A DNA stretch of 64,000 nucleotides from Streptosporangium lutulentum (GCF_030811455.1 NZ_JAUSQU010000001.1:8246001-8310000), one strand, 5' to 3'; counted from the stretch's first letter, positions 1-9,158 are shown. Notes: generated from the sequence alone by a model not told the origin. Numbers and translations are program-made.

Positions 1-358
1 AGGTGGACACCCACCACCGGCCGCCGACGCATGCCTTGGAAGTGTCGATCGAGAATCGGCACGGAGAGGAGTAGGCGCGGACCAGCGGGCCGACGCCCTT
101 CTTCGGCAGCGCGGGAACGACCTCGGGGACAGCGGGAACGGCCTCGGGGACAGTCGTGAACACGACGGACCTTTCGGTGCGCGGGGCGCCGTTGACCAGG
201 ATGGTCGTGCCGCACGTCACCACGGCCACGGCGGTGGCGACCGCCAGTGCCATCGCGCCCGCGCGCCTGCGCCTCGCACCCCTGATGGCACGTTCGGCCA
301 GATCGATCTGGGGGACCTCGTCGGCGATCCCGTGCAGTTCGTCACGGAGCAGGTTCAT
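1..358 (-). CDS. Membrane protein encoded with the ECF sigma factor (C-terminus cut by window edge)
   Basis: The ATG at 358 overlaps the TGA of the sigma-factor gene in an ATGA junction, so the two are translationally coupled. 119 codons are visible. An acidic N-terminus of about 25 residues is followed by an Arg-rich stretch (GARRRRAG), one hydrophobic segment at about 33-55, and then an exposed Val/Pro-rich region. This is the layout of a single-pass protein with a short cytoplasmic head, as in anti-sigma factors. However, I see no zinc-binding ZAS motif in the head, so the anti-sigma role is an inference from position. Products in this place behind SigE-family sigma factors are often uncharacterised membrane proteins. 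The C-terminal domain lies outside the window. Confidence 0.7.
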   Translation of the reverse strand, partial: MNLLRDELHGIADEVPQIDLAERAIRGARRRRAGAMALAVATAVAVVTCGTTILVNGAPRTERSVVFTTVPEAVPAVPEVVPALPKKGVGPLVRAYSSPCRFSIDTSKACVGGRWWVST

Positions 359-870
359 AGGTGCACCTCCGTCGGTACGTCGGCGAGCAGGTCGGCCAGG
401 TCGGGAGCCAGGACACGCAGTCGCGAGAGCGCGTGATGGGTCTGGCTCTTGACCGTGCCCGGCGAGCAGCCCATGAGCTGGGCGGTCTCGTGCTGGGTAC
501 GGTCTTCGAAGAAGCGCAGGACGAGCACCGCGCGCTGGCGTGGGGTCAGCCTGCCGAGCGCCTGGCGCAGGGCCAGGCGGCGTACGGTCACCTCGTCATG
601 CGAGCGGCCGTGTTCGGGCAGCGCGACGCTCGGTAACTCGACGTGTTTTCGCCTGCGCCACGAGAGGTACTGGTTGACCATTGCCTTGCGGGCGTATGCC
701 TCGCTGTTGCCGTTTCTGGCGAGTTTGGGCCAGTGGGAGGCGACCCTGGTGAGGACCGTTTGCAGCAGATCCTCGGCAAGGTGGGTGTCTCCGGTGAGAA
801 GGTACGCCGTCCGCATCAACGATTGCTGACGGGCGTGAACGAACTCCCGGAACCCCTCATAACGGTCCAT
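355..870 (-). CDS. ECF RNA polymerase sigma factor, SigE family
   Basis: 171 residues starting MDRYEGFREFVHARQQ at 870. The frame runs open further upstream to 1020, but the upstream residues do not look like protein and family members begin close to this Met. Region 2 lies at about 7-75 (LMRTAYLLTGD, then AEDLLQTVL, the usual -10 recognition helix area). Region 4 lies at about 100-150, with LTPRQRAVLVLRFFED and a helix-turn-helix (HETAQLMGCSPGTVKSQTHH). Spacing and motifs match the actinobacterial SigE-like ECF group (TIGR02983 type). The stop overlaps the start of the membrane protein downstream. Such sigma factors usually respond to envelope stress and control their own operon; I could not identify a promoter motif here. 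Confidence 0.9.
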   Translation of the reverse strand: MDRYEGFREFVHARQQSLMRTAYLLTGDTHLAEDLLQTVLTRVASHWPKLARNGNSEAYARKAMVNQYLSWRRRKHVELPSVALPEHGRSHDEVTVRRLALRQALGRLTPRQRAVLVLRFFEDRTQHETAQLMGCSPGTVKSQTHHALSRLRVLAPDLADLLADVPTEVHL

Positions 871-1168
871 GCAATAAACAACTCCGCTGAGGGGGCCGGC
901 GTTGGAAGTGAATGCCGGAAAAGTTTGCGCGAACCCGCCGTGGCCTCGGGACGCCGATCGTGTCCGCTCATCGTCCCTCTTCGCCCGAGATTGACAGGAA
1001 TTTTTCCTCCTTACTCCCACAGAAACCCGCTAAGTAGGTACAAAAGCGACATTTAGCGTTTAGTGCGACGGTCCGGGAGGTCGTAGGCGCGCATCAACCG
1101 ATTGGATGAGTCGGTTTCGAGCGTGATGAACGATGTGCGGGGCCGCCGCCCGAGGAGATCCTCGGGGC
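871..1168. other. Divergent intergenic region between sigma factor and ABC operon
   Basis: No gene seen in 298 bases. It must hold promoters for both flanking operons. A TTGACA hexamer sits at 991-996 on the plus strand, but no convincing -10 follows at 16-18 bases, so I do not call a promoter. Confidence 0.5.
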
Positions 1169-2071
1169 ATGGCAATCATCGAAGTCAACGGGCTGCGCAA
1201 GGCCTACGGAGGCAGGCCCGTCGTCGACGGGGTGTCCTTCGCCGTGGACGAAGGGGAGATCTTCGGGATCCTCGGCCCGAACGGCGCGGGCAAGACGACG
1301 ACCGTCGAGTGCGTCGAGGGGCTGCGCGTGCCCGACGCCGGCACGGTCCGGGTGGCGGGTCTCGACCCGGTCGCCGACCACGAGCGGCTGACCCGGATTC
1401 TCGGCGCGCAACTGCAGGAGAGCGAACTGCAGGAGAAGCTCACCGTGCGCGAGGCGCTGGAGCTCTACAGCGCCTTCTACCCCAAGCCGGTCGACTGGCG
1501 GCCCCTCGCCGAGCGGCTCGGTCTCACCGACCGGCTCACCGCCCGCTTCGGCAAACTCTCCGGCGGCCAGAAGCAGCGTCTGTTCATCGCGCTGGCCCTC
1601 GTCGGCAATCCCAGGGTCGTCGTGCTCGACGAGCTCACCACGGGCCTGGACCCGCGCGCCCGCCGCGACACCTGGAAGCTGATCGAGGACGTACGGGCCT
1701 CGGGCGTGACCGTCCTGCTGGTCACCCACTTCATGGAGGAGGCGCAGCACCTGTGCGATCGCGTCGCCGTGGTCAACGCGGGCAGGATCGTCGCCCTGGA
1801 CGCCCCGGCGGCCCTCATCAGCCGCGCCGCGCACTCGACCGTCATCTCGTTCACGCCCTCGCGGCCGCTCGACGACGGTGAGCTGGCCACGCTCCCCGCG
1901 GTCGCCTCCGTGGAGCGCAAGGACGGACGGCTGGTCATCAACGGAACGAACGAGACCGTCAACGCGGTGCTCTCACTGCTCGCGCGGCATGGGATCACCG
2001 CTCAGGAACTGCGCGTCGCCGACGCCACGTTGGACTCCGTTTTCCTCGACCTCACCGAACAGGAGGCCTGA
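1169..2071 (+). CDS. ABC transporter ATP-binding protein (ABC-2 exporter)
   Basis: 300 residues from the ATG at 1169, preceded by GAGGAG at 1152-1157. Walker A is GPNGAGKTT at residues 37-45. The signature LSGGQKQR is followed by a Walker B ending VVLDELTTGLDP, where Leu replaces the usual Pro after the catalytic Glu. The His switch is in LLVTHFMEEAQ. The C-terminal 80 residues form the regulatory extension common in drug and antibiotic ABC-2 ATPases (DrrA-like). The permease gene starts one base after its stop, and a sensor kinase and response regulator follow on the same strand. This makes a classic two-component-controlled exporter operon. The substrate cannot be inferred. Confidence 0.92.
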   Translation: MAIIEVNGLRKAYGGRPVVDGVSFAVDEGEIFGILGPNGAGKTTTVECVEGLRVPDAGTVRVAGLDPVADHERLTRILGAQLQESELQEKLTVREALELYSAFYPKPVDWRPLAERLGLTDRLTARFGKLSGGQKQRLFIALALVGNPRVVVLDELTTGLDPRARRDTWKLIEDVRASGVTVLLVTHFMEEAQHLCDRVAVVNAGRIVALDAPAALISRAAHSTVISFTPSRPLDDGELATLPAVASVERKDGRLVINGTNETVNAVLSLLARHGITAQELRVADATLDSVFLDLTEQEA

Positions 2072-2072
2072 C

Positions 2073-2813
2073 ATGTCCGCGTCCACCGCCGTGCTGAGGT
2101 CCGAGGCGCGGCTCTTCGCCCGCGAGCCCGCGGCGATCTTCTGGGTCGCCGCCTTCCCGACCGTCCTGCTGACGATCCTCGGCCTGATCCCGTCCTTCCG
2201 GGAGGCCGGCCCGGAGCTCGGCGGTCTCCGTACCGTCGACCTGTACGTCCCCGTCGTCGTGCTCCTGGCCGTGATCATGGCCGGGCTGCAGGTCCTGCCA
2301 CCCGTTCTCACCGGCTACCGGGAGCGGGGCATCCTGCGCCGCATGTCGGCCACTCCGGTACGGCCCATGTCGCTGCTGACGGCGCAGATCGTGCTGAACG
2401 GCGCGGTCGCCCTGTGCTCGGCGGTCCTCGCGATGGCCGTGGGCCGCATCGCCTTCGGCGTGGCGCTTCCCGAACAGCTCCTCGGCTACGCGCTGGCGTT
2501 GATCCTCGCCACGCTCGGCGCGCTCGCGTTCGGAGCGACGATCACCGCGGTCTCACGCACCACGAAGGTCTCCAACGCCATCGGCATGGCGGTCTTCTTT
2601 CCGGCGATGTTCACCGCGGGTGTCTACGTGCCGGTCCAGGTCATGCCGGACCTCCTGCAGCGCATCGTCCAGTTCACCCCGTTCGGGGCCGCCTCGCAGG
2701 CGCTGAACCAGGCGGCGGCGGGCGACTGGCCCGATTGGTCCCATCTTGGTGTCACCGCACTGTGGACTGTGATTCTGGTCGCCGTCGCGGCACGCTGGTT
2801 CCGGTGGGAGTAG
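2073..2813 (+). CDS. ABC-2 type transporter permease
   Basis: 246 residues from ATG 2073, two bases after the ATPase stop, with the RBS GGAGG inside the end of the ATPase gene. Six hydrophobic segments are visible, the first at about residues 22-44 (FWVAAFPTVLLTILGL) and the last just before the C-terminal RWFRWE. Between TM2 and TM3 is the conserved cytoplasmic stretch GYRERGILRRMSATP, typical of DrrB-like ABC-2 permeases. With the preceding ATPase it should form a dimeric exporter in the cytoplasmic membrane. The next gene starts 33 bases downstream, so one transcript is likely. Confidence 0.9.
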   Translation: MSASTAVLRSEARLFAREPAAIFWVAAFPTVLLTILGLIPSFREAGPELGGLRTVDLYVPVVVLLAVIMAGLQVLPPVLTGYRERGILRRMSATPVRPMSLLTAQIVLNGAVALCSAVLAMAVGRIAFGVALPEQLLGYALALILATLGALAFGATITAVSRTTKVSNAIGMAVFFPAMFTAGVYVPVQVMPDLLQRIVQFTPFGAASQALNQAAAGDWPDWSHLGVTALWTVILVAVAARWFRWE

Positions 2814-2845
2814 CGGGAGACATCGGGAAGAGGGAAGACCGGCAC

Positions 2846-4093
2846 ATGGCGAGTGACGAGAAGGTCGCGAACTGGGGAGACCGGTTCTTCCACTGGGGCC
2901 CGTACGCCCTGCTGGGCCTCGCCACGCTGATCTCGGCCATCTCCGGCGATCTGCTGATGACCCAGGACGAGAAGCACGCGGCCTGGATCCTCGTCCCGGC
3001 CGCACTCGCCCTGCAACTGTGGTGGAGCAGGATCGGTCCCGGCCTGCCCGAGTACGGCGCGGTGGGCCGGGTCTACTACATCGTGCGGCTCGTGCTCGGG
3101 TTCGTGCTCACCTGGCTGAACCCGTTCTTCGCGATCTACGCCGTGCTCGGCTACTTCGACGCCGACCGTCTGCTGTCGCGCCGGTATATGTACATCGGAA
3201 TGTTCGCCACCGCCGTGACCATGGCGGGCTCGCAGTCCGGCGGGCTGCCGTTCGCCGACAGCACACAGGGGGCCGCCTTCGGCGTGCTCCTCGCGCTCAA
3301 CATCTCGATCACCTTCGTCTTCGGCAACATCGGGGTCCAGGAGGCCGAGAACGCCAGGGCCAAGGCCGCCACCATCACGGAGCTGGAGCTGGCCAACGCC
3401 CGTCTCGAACAGGCGCTGACGGAGAACGCGGGGCTACAGGCCCAACTGCTCGTCCAGGCCCGCGAGGCGGGCGTCAACGACGAACGCAGGCGCCTGGCCG
3501 CCGAGATCCACGACACCCTCGCGCAGGGGCTGGCCGGCATCATCACCCAGCTCCAGGCCGCCACCGACAACACCGACCTCGCGGTCGCCCGCAACCACGT
3601 CGAGCGCGCCGCGGCCCTCGCCCGCCACGGCCTGGGGGAGGCCCGCCGCTCGGTCCAGGACCTCGGCCCCGGGGCGCTGGAGCACGACACGCTCCCCGAC
3701 GCCCTGAAGAACCTCGTCGAGACGTGGTCGGTCTCGACGGGCGTGCGGGCCGAGTTCACCGTCACCGGCACCGTCGAGCCGCTGCACAACGAGATCGAGG
3801 CCACCGTGCTCCGCATCGCCCAGGAGACGCTCGCCAACGCGGACCGGCACGCCCGAGCCACACGGGTCGGCGTCACCCTCTCCTACATGGACGACGAGCT
3901 GAGCCTGGACGTCCGCGACGACGGCCGGGGCTTCGACCCGCACGCGCCGGGCGAGCGCGGGATCTCCCGGGGTTTCGGCCTCGGCGGCATGCGCGCCCGC
4001 GCCGAACGCGTCGCGGGGACCCTCGACATCGAATCCGGGCCGGGACGTGGCACGGCCGTCTCGGCTCGCGTACCGTTGGTGCGCCATGGCTGA
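2846..4093 (+). CDS. Sensor histidine kinase, NarL/DesK type
   Basis: 415 residues from ATG 2846 (preceded by GGGAAGAGGG). The N-terminal 160 residues hold about five or six membrane segments without a recognisable extracellular domain, so sensing is probably within the membrane. A coiled coil (about 170-205) leads to the HisKA_3 motif ERRRLAAEIHDTLAQG with the phospho-accepting His222. The HATPase domain shows the N box (QETLANADRHA, 326-336) and DVRDDGRGFDP (355-365), with a glycine-rich GFGLGGM box at about 377. The stop overlaps the regulator gene by 8 bases. It is the likely sensor that controls the upstream ABC exporter. Confidence 0.93.
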   Translation: MASDEKVANWGDRFFHWGPYALLGLATLISAISGDLLMTQDEKHAAWILVPAALALQLWWSRIGPGLPEYGAVGRVYYIVRLVLGFVLTWLNPFFAIYAVLGYFDADRLLSRRYMYIGMFATAVTMAGSQSGGLPFADSTQGAAFGVLLALNISITFVFGNIGVQEAENARAKAATITELELANARLEQALTENAGLQAQLLVQAREAGVNDERRRLAAEIHDTLAQGLAGIITQLQAATDNTDLAVARNHVERAAALARHGLGEARRSVQDLGPGALEHDTLPDALKNLVETWSVSTGVRAEFTVTGTVEPLHNEIEATVLRIAQETLANADRHARATRVGVTLSYMDDELSLDVRDDGRGFDPHAPGERGISRGFGLGGMRARAERVAGTLDIESGPGRGTAVSARVPLVRHG

Positions 4094-4718
4094 GCGAGGC
4101 GTCACCCTGCTGATCGTCGACGACCATCCCGTCGTCCGCGACGGGCTGCGCGGCATGTTCGCCACGTCCCCCGACTTCGAGGTCCTGGGCGAGGCCGCGG
4201 ACGGAGCCGAGGCGGTCGTGCTCGCCGAGCTCCTCGACCCCGACGTGGTCCTGATGGACCTGCGGATGCCGGGCGCGGGCGGGGTCGACGCGATCGCCGA
4301 GCTGACCCGCCGTGGCCTGCGCTGCAAGGTGCTCGTGCTCACCACGTACGACACCGACTCCGACACCCTCCCCGCGATCGAGGCGGGGGCCACCGGCTAC
4401 CTGCTCAAGGACGCGCCGCGTGACGAGCTCTTCACGGCCGTGCGGGCGGCGGCCGAGGGCAGGACGGTGCTGTCGCCCGCCATCGCCTCACGCCTGGTCT
4501 CGCACGTGAGGACGCCGGGCAACGAACCGCTCAGCGCCCGGGAGCGTGAGGTGCTCGTGCTCGTCGCCAAGGGCACCTCGAACCGGGAGATCGCCACCGT
4601 ACTGTTCATCAGCGAGGCGACCGTCAAAACCCACCTCACCCACCTCTACGGCAAGCTGGGCGTCAAGGACCGGGCCGCGGCCGTCGCGGTCGCCTACGAC
4701 CGCGGCATCCTCGGCTGA
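4086..4718 (+). CDS. LuxR/NarL family response regulator
   Basis: 210 residues. The receiver domain begins VTLLIVDDHPVVRDGL, with acidic residues D12/D13, phospho-acceptor D58 (LMDLRMPG) and the conserved K of LLKDAP. The C-terminal LuxR helix-turn-helix starts LSAREREVLVLVAKG and ends near GVKDRAAAVAVA. The start ATG at 4086 overlaps the kinase stop, and the frame's apparent upstream extension is kinase sequence. With the kinase it forms a complete two-component system, very probably regulating the 1.2-2.8 kb exporter genes. Confidence 0.94.
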   Translation: MAERGVTLLIVDDHPVVRDGLRGMFATSPDFEVLGEAADGAEAVVLAELLDPDVVLMDLRMPGAGGVDAIAELTRRGLRCKVLVLTTYDTDSDTLPAIEAGATGYLLKDAPRDELFTAVRAAAEGRTVLSPAIASRLVSHVRTPGNEPLSAREREVLVLVAKGTSNREIATVLFISEATVKTHLTHLYGKLGVKDRAAAVAVAYDRGILG

Positions 4719-4727
4719 CCCTCACCG

Positions 4728-4744
4728 GCCGGCGGACCGCCGGC
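4728..4744. terminator. Palindrome after the two-component operon
   Basis: GCCGGCGG, a single A, then CCGCCGGC, ten bases after the response-regulator stop. As RNA it would fold into a GC-rich hairpin; there is no T run. Confidence 0.45.
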
Positions 4745-4880
4745 GCGCGCACTCGGCGGGGCGCTCCCGGAGTGGCGCGTCTCGGCGGGCCGTGACCACC
4801 GGGCGCGGGAGGTCGTCGATCAGGGTGAGGAGCGACCTCCGTCGTCCCGGCGTACGTCGGAACGGAATGCCCGGCGGGTT

Positions 4881-5792
4881 TCAGAACAGGATGTCCAGCA
4901 GGCCGCCCCTTCTGGGCTTCTCGGTGGGGGCCGGTTCGCTCGCGGAGGTCGGCTCCTGGGTCGGGGTGGGCTCTTCGGCCGGAGTGGAGCTCTCGGCCGG
5001 ACGGGTCGGCGAGGGCGTGGGCCTGGCCTGGCGCTCCGGGGAGGTCTCCGTCTGGGGGTTCAGGTTCTGGGAGGTGTCCTCTTCCTGTGACTGCGAGGAC
5101 CTGGGGCTCGGCCTCCTCGTGGGAACGCTGCTGCGGGTCGCCGTCGGACGGGCGTCCGGGGTGGCGGTCCGCCGGGCGTGGGGGACCGTCGTCGGCGTGA
5201 CGGTCGTGGTCGGCTCGACGACCGGTTCCGGGTTCTCCCCGGGGTCGGTGATCGGCTGCTCCGAAGACGAGTCCGGCTGTTCCGCCGTCGTGCAGTGGGC
5301 GCCGGACGAGCATGAGGTGCCGGGAGCCGAGCCGGTGGAGGCGGACATCATCCATCCGCTCGCGACCCCGACGGTCACGATCACGCCGACGGCCGCCAGG
5401 AGCAGCTTGCTCCTGCGCCTGCCCTTGCGGCGCCGGTCGTCCTCGGGGTCGGGCTCCTCTCTCCACCCCGCCCCGAGGAAACCGCGCGCCTGGGTGGTCT
5501 CCCGGGAGGAGCGCCCGTCCACCGTGCCGAACTCCGCGGTGTCCCGGTACCCGTCGAGGTGAACGATCTTCCGGGACCCGTCGGGGCTGATGATCTCCCG
5601 GGACCCGTCAAGGTGGAGGATCACCCGGTCGCCGGGGTTCGTGAGGGGTTCCTGGGCGGGTTCCTGGCTCCATCCCTCCGACAGCATGTCGCCCTTGGGG
5701 CCGCCGGCCCCTCGCGGCGGCTCGGGCCCGAGCGGGCCCGTCTGCTCGCCGAGGCTCTCTTCGTATGGTTCCTGAATACCGTCGCGCCCCAC
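4881..5792 (-). CDS. Single-pass membrane protein with Thr/Pro/Ser-rich extracellular tail, unknown function
   Basis: 303 residues from GTG 5792, chosen because AGAGAGG lies 6 bases upstream; the frame also stays open to 5867. The cytoplasmic N-terminal part (1-125) carries an imperfect repeat built on DGSREI, DGSRKI and DGYRD (about 63-86). A basic cluster (RRRKGRRRSK) then leads into one membrane helix at about 129-150. The remaining 150 residues are low-complexity (Thr, Pro, Ser, Glu) and include two Cys (CSSGAHC). Such tails commonly span the cell wall. I recognise no family. It stands alone, with the two-component operon downstream in convergent orientation. Confidence 0.7.
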   Translation of the reverse strand: MGRDGIQEPYEESLGEQTGPLGPEPPRGAGGPKGDMLSEGWSQEPAQEPLTNPGDRVILHLDGSREIISPDGSRKIVHLDGYRDTAEFGTVDGRSSRETTQARGFLGAGWREEPDPEDDRRRKGRRRSKLLLAAVGVIVTVGVASGWMMSASTGSAPGTSCSSGAHCTTAEQPDSSSEQPITDPGENPEPVVEPTTTVTPTTVPHARRTATPDARPTATRSSVPTRRPSPRSSQSQEEDTSQNLNPQTETSPERQARPTPSPTRPAESSTPAEEPTPTQEPTSASEPAPTEKPRRGGLLDILF

Positions 5793-5945
5793 GATGAACC
5801 TCTCTGACGTAAATCTGGTCGGGCATCTTACTAGCAGACTCGACAGTGATTTGTCCGAAAAGTTCACTCACTAATGAGGGTCGTACGGCTTTTCCGGCTC
5901 CAAAACGGGCGCGATCCGGCCGTCATCGGGTGGCGGGGGGATGGT

Positions 5946-6779
5946 TCACAGCATCTCCAGCGGTCGTGGTCCGGGCGGTGGCGGGAACATCGCGCCCAGC
6001 TCGCTGAGATCCTCCTCGGTGAGCCGGATGTCCAGGGCCGCCCGGTTCTGCCGTACGTGCTCCGGCGTCCCCGCCTTGGGGAGGGCGATGACATCGTCGT
6101 CGCGCAGCACCCAGGCGAGGGCCACCTGGACGGGGGTCGCCCGATGCCGGGCGGCCGCCGCGTCGAGCGTGGGGTGGCCGATCAGCCGGCCCTGCTCGAT
6201 CGGCGAGTAGGCCATGACCGGAAAGCCGCGCTCGCGGCACCAGGGCAGCAGGTCGTACTCGATGCCGCGCCGGGCGAGGTTGTAGAGGACCTGGTCGGTC
6301 TGTACGGCGTTCCCGCAGGGGAGGGCCGCGAGCTCCTCCATGTCCGGGAGGTCGAAGTTGCTCACGCCCCAGCACCGGATGTCGCCCCGGGCCGTCAGCT
6401 TCTCGAAGGCCGCCAGCGTCTCCTCCAGCGGGGTGGGTCCTCGCCAGTGCAGCAGGTAGAGGTCGAGCCAGTCGGTCCCGAGGCGGCGCAGGCTGTTCTC
6501 GCAGGCGTTGATCGTGCCTTCGGTCGTGGCGTGGTGCGGCAGGACCTTGCTGACGAGGAAGACCTCGTCGCGGAGGCCGGCGATCGCCTCGCCGACGAGC
6601 CGCTCCGCGTCGCCGCCGCCGTACATCTCGGCGGTGTCGATCAACGTCATGCCGAGCTCCAGCCCCAGGCGCAGCGTCAGGATCTCCTCCTCCCGGAGCG
6701 AGGGATCCTCTGCCATGTGCCAGGTGCCCTGGCCGAGAGCCATGACTTCCTCCCCGAACGGAAGTTTGATCATGTGCAT
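5946..6779 (-). CDS. Aldo/keto reductase
   Basis: 277 residues from ATG 6779, with AGGAGG six bases upstream. An NADPH-dependent oxidoreductase of the AKR superfamily. The catalytic tetrad is visible: Asp and Tyr in LIDTAEMYGGGD, Lys in LVSKVLPHH, and His in YLLHWRG. The cofactor-binding strand WGVSNFD and the late segment ALPKAGTPEHVRQN are typical of the YeaE/AKR5-like branch. Length matches the family. It is monocistronic and divergent from the trehalase gene; the substrate is unknown. Confidence 0.93.
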   Translation of the reverse strand: MHMIKLPFGEEVMALGQGTWHMAEDPSLREEEILTLRLGLELGMTLIDTAEMYGGGDAERLVGEAIAGLRDEVFLVSKVLPHHATTEGTINACENSLRRLGTDWLDLYLLHWRGPTPLEETLAAFEKLTARGDIRCWGVSNFDLPDMEELAALPCGNAVQTDQVLYNLARRGIEYDLLPWCRERGFPVMAYSPIEQGRLIGHPTLDAAAARHRATPVQVALAWVLRDDDVIALPKAGTPEHVRQNRAALDIRLTEEDLSELGAMFPPPPGPRPLEML

Positions 6780-6921
6780 GACAGACCTCCTGAGGGTCGA
6801 CTCCCTGCCAGGCTACGCCCTCCGTCGAGACCGATTTGTTATCTGGAGGGGCTCTCCGGGGGGCAGCCGATTCGATCAGCGCTGAGCGTGCCTGAATGGG
6901 ACTGCGGGGTAGAAACGTCAC

Positions 6922-8835
6922 ATGACAGTCGATCCGTCGATGGGTGCCCTCTGCGGCTCCTCGCCCTTTCCTCCGATCGGGGACTACGGCTTCCTGTCCG
7001 ACTGCGAAGCCAGCGCCCTGGTCGCGCCGAGCGGGAACGTCGAGTGGTTGTGCCTGCCCCGGATGGACTCGCCCAGCGTGTTCGCCGCGATCCTCGACCG
7101 GGACGCCGGAGGCTTCCGGGTCGGTCCCGCCGACACCAGGGTCCCGGCCGCGCGCCGCTACATACCGGGCACCATGGTGCTGGAGACGAGCTGGGGCACG
7201 CCGACCGGCTGGATCATCGTGCGCGACCTGCTGGTCATAGGCCCCTGGCACCACGAGGAGGAGCTCTCCAAGACCCACAGGAGGGCGCCGACCGACTACG
7301 ACGCCTCCCACGTGCTGCTGCGCACGGTGCGCTGCGTCAGCGGGGAGGTGCAGGTCGCGCTGGACTGCGAGCCGATGTTCGACTACGGGCGCAAACCGGC
7401 CCGCTGGACCTACACGGAGCGGGGCTACCACCAGGGCCTCGCGGTGGCGGACGGGCAGGCGCTGGAGCTCATGCTCACCACCGACATGCGGCTGGGATTC
7501 GAAGGCGGGCGGGCGACGGCGCGCACCATGCTGCGAGAGGGGGACACCCGCTTCTGCGCGCTGTCCTGGACCACGCACGAGCCGCCCTACACCTTCAAGG
7601 ACGCGTACGACCGGCTCGTGTGGACCGCCCACCACTGGCAGCACTGGCTTGCCAGAGGCAACTTCCCCGACCATCCCTGGCGCGGTTTCCTGGAACGCAG
7701 CGCCCTCACGCTCAAAGGGCTGACCTTCGCCCCGACGGGCGCGCTCGTCGCGGCGGCGACGACCTCACTGCCCGAGGTGCCGGGCGGAAGCCGCAACTGG
7801 GACTACCGCTACAGCTGGATCCGGGACTCGACCTTCACCCTCTGGGCCCTGTACACGCTCGGGTTCGACTGGGAGGCCGACGACTTCTTCTGGTTCATCG
7901 CCGACATCGCGGAGAGGGACGAGGAACTGCAGATCATGTACGGCGTCGACGGCGAGCGTGTCCTGGAGGAGCGCATCCTCGATCACCTCGACGGGTACGA
8001 GGGGGCCAAGCCCGTCCGGGTCGGCAACGACGCCTACCGCCACCGCCAGAACGACCTCTGGGGAGCGGTCCTCGACTCCTTCTACATCCACACACGATCC
8101 CGGGACCGTCTGGACGAGCGGATCTGGCCGGTGCTGAGGCGTCAGGTCGAGACGGCCCTCAAATACTGGCGGGAGCCCGACCGCGGGATATGGGAAGTGC
8201 GCGGCGAACCCCGGCACTTCACCTCGTCGAAGGTCATGTGCTGGGTGGCGGCCGACCGGGGCGCGCGACTCGCCAGGCTCCGCCAGGAACTGGATCTGGC
8301 CGCCCGATGGCAGGCGGCCGCCGACGAGATCCACGCCGACGTCTGCGCGAACGGCGTCAGCGAGCGCGGTGTCTTCAGGCAGCACTACGGCACCGACGCC
8401 CTCGACGCGTCGCTCCTGCTCATCCCGCTGGTGCGCTTCCTGCCGCCGACCGATCCCAGAATCCGCGCCACCGTCTTCGCCGTCGCCGACGAGCTGACCG
8501 TCGACGATCTGGTCCTGCGCTACAGGCCGAAGGACACCGACGACGGTGTGGCCGGAGAAGGGGAGGAGAGCACCTTCACGATCTGCTCGTTCTGGCTCGT
8601 CTCGGCGCTGACGGAACTGGGGGAGTACGCCCGCGCCCACAGGCTCTGCGAGAAGGTCCTCTCCTTCGCCAGCCCCCTCGGTCTCTACGCCGAGGAGATC
8701 GACCCTCTCAGCGGGCGCCACCTGGGAAACTTCCCCCAGGCTTTCACCCATCTCGCCCTCATCAACGCGGTCATCCACATCATCCGGGCCGAACGAGGTC
8801 TACTGATCACATCCGGGTGGCCGGAGAAGCCGTGA
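6922..8835 (+). CDS. Glycoside hydrolase family 15 protein, trehalase-like
   Basis: 637 residues. The start region FPPIGDYGFLSDCEASALV and the central GGSRNWDYRYSWIRDSTFT are hallmarks of the actinobacterial/archaeal GH15 branch that includes the mycobacterial trehalases. The N-terminal beta-sandwich covers about 1-230 and the (alpha/alpha)6 barrel about 240-637. A Glu-rich segment (GEGEEST, about 550) and a second acidic segment near YAEEIDP (about 590-596) lie where GH15 catalytic acids are found. No signal peptide, so it probably acts on intracellular trehalose. Substrate remains an inference, because the same family contains glucoamylases and glucodextranases. No clear RBS precedes the ATG. 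Confidence 0.9.
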   Translation: MTVDPSMGALCGSSPFPPIGDYGFLSDCEASALVAPSGNVEWLCLPRMDSPSVFAAILDRDAGGFRVGPADTRVPAARRYIPGTMVLETSWGTPTGWIIVRDLLVIGPWHHEEELSKTHRRAPTDYDASHVLLRTVRCVSGEVQVALDCEPMFDYGRKPARWTYTERGYHQGLAVADGQALELMLTTDMRLGFEGGRATARTMLREGDTRFCALSWTTHEPPYTFKDAYDRLVWTAHHWQHWLARGNFPDHPWRGFLERSALTLKGLTFAPTGALVAAATTSLPEVPGGSRNWDYRYSWIRDSTFTLWALYTLGFDWEADDFFWFIADIAERDEELQIMYGVDGERVLEERILDHLDGYEGAKPVRVGNDAYRHRQNDLWGAVLDSFYIHTRSRDRLDERIWPVLRRQVETALKYWREPDRGIWEVRGEPRHFTSSKVMCWVAADRGARLARLRQELDLAARWQAAADEIHADVCANGVSERGVFRQHYGTDALDASLLLIPLVRFLPPTDPRIRATVFAVADELTVDDLVLRYRPKDTDDGVAGEGEESTFTICSFWLVSALTELGEYARAHRLCEKVLSFASPLGLYAEEIDPLSGRHLGNFPQAFTHLALINAVIHIIRAERGLLITSGWPEKP

Positions 8836-8913
8836 CGGCGCGCGGGCGGACCGGCTCGCGCGAGGTGTTTCGCCGGCGCCCCTCATCCGGGGCCGCTCGC
8901 TAGGCTCCGGATT

Positions 8914-9006
8914 ATGAACCATCGACTGATTGCCATAGTGGTGCTCATCGGCCTCATCGGAACGAGTGGTCTCGCTGTGGTCGTGGCGTGGGGAATGTCC
9001 GGCTGA
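8914..9006 (+). CDS. Small single-helix membrane peptide (30 aa)
   Basis: ATG at 8914, stop TGA at 9004-9006. The peptide begins MNHRLIAIVVLIGLIGTSG and ends VAWGMSG. Almost the whole length is one hydrophobic helix, with positive charge at the N-terminus only (inside) and a short outward tail. It lies 78 bases after the GH15 stop on the same strand. No strong Shine-Dalgarno is visible, which lowers confidence. Composition and charge asymmetry fit a genuine small membrane protein rather than random GC-rich sequence. Function unknown. Confidence 0.5.
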   Translation: MNHRLIAIVVLIGLIGTSGLAVVVAWGMSG

Positions 9007-9158
9007 TCCGCCGGATCCACACCGGCGGACGGCCTATCCGCTGAGTCCACGCCGGCGGCGACATGACACGGGGTCGCCGGGCCGACGGCCGATGGGAGGC
9101 GGAGCTGTCGTGTGTGCCTCCGGCCGACGACAACCCCCGACCACCTACGGGGTTTCTC

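Noticed and set aside
991..1020. TTGACA hexamer as a housekeeping promoter for the ABC operon
   Set aside because: No acceptable -10 at 16-18 bases; a single hexamer is weak evidence.
5874..8903. Plus-strand frame of about 1000 codons over the aldo/keto reductase and GH15 genes
   Set aside because: Shadow of two well-supported genes; its product shows no motif and is Arg/Gly/Pro-rich throughout.
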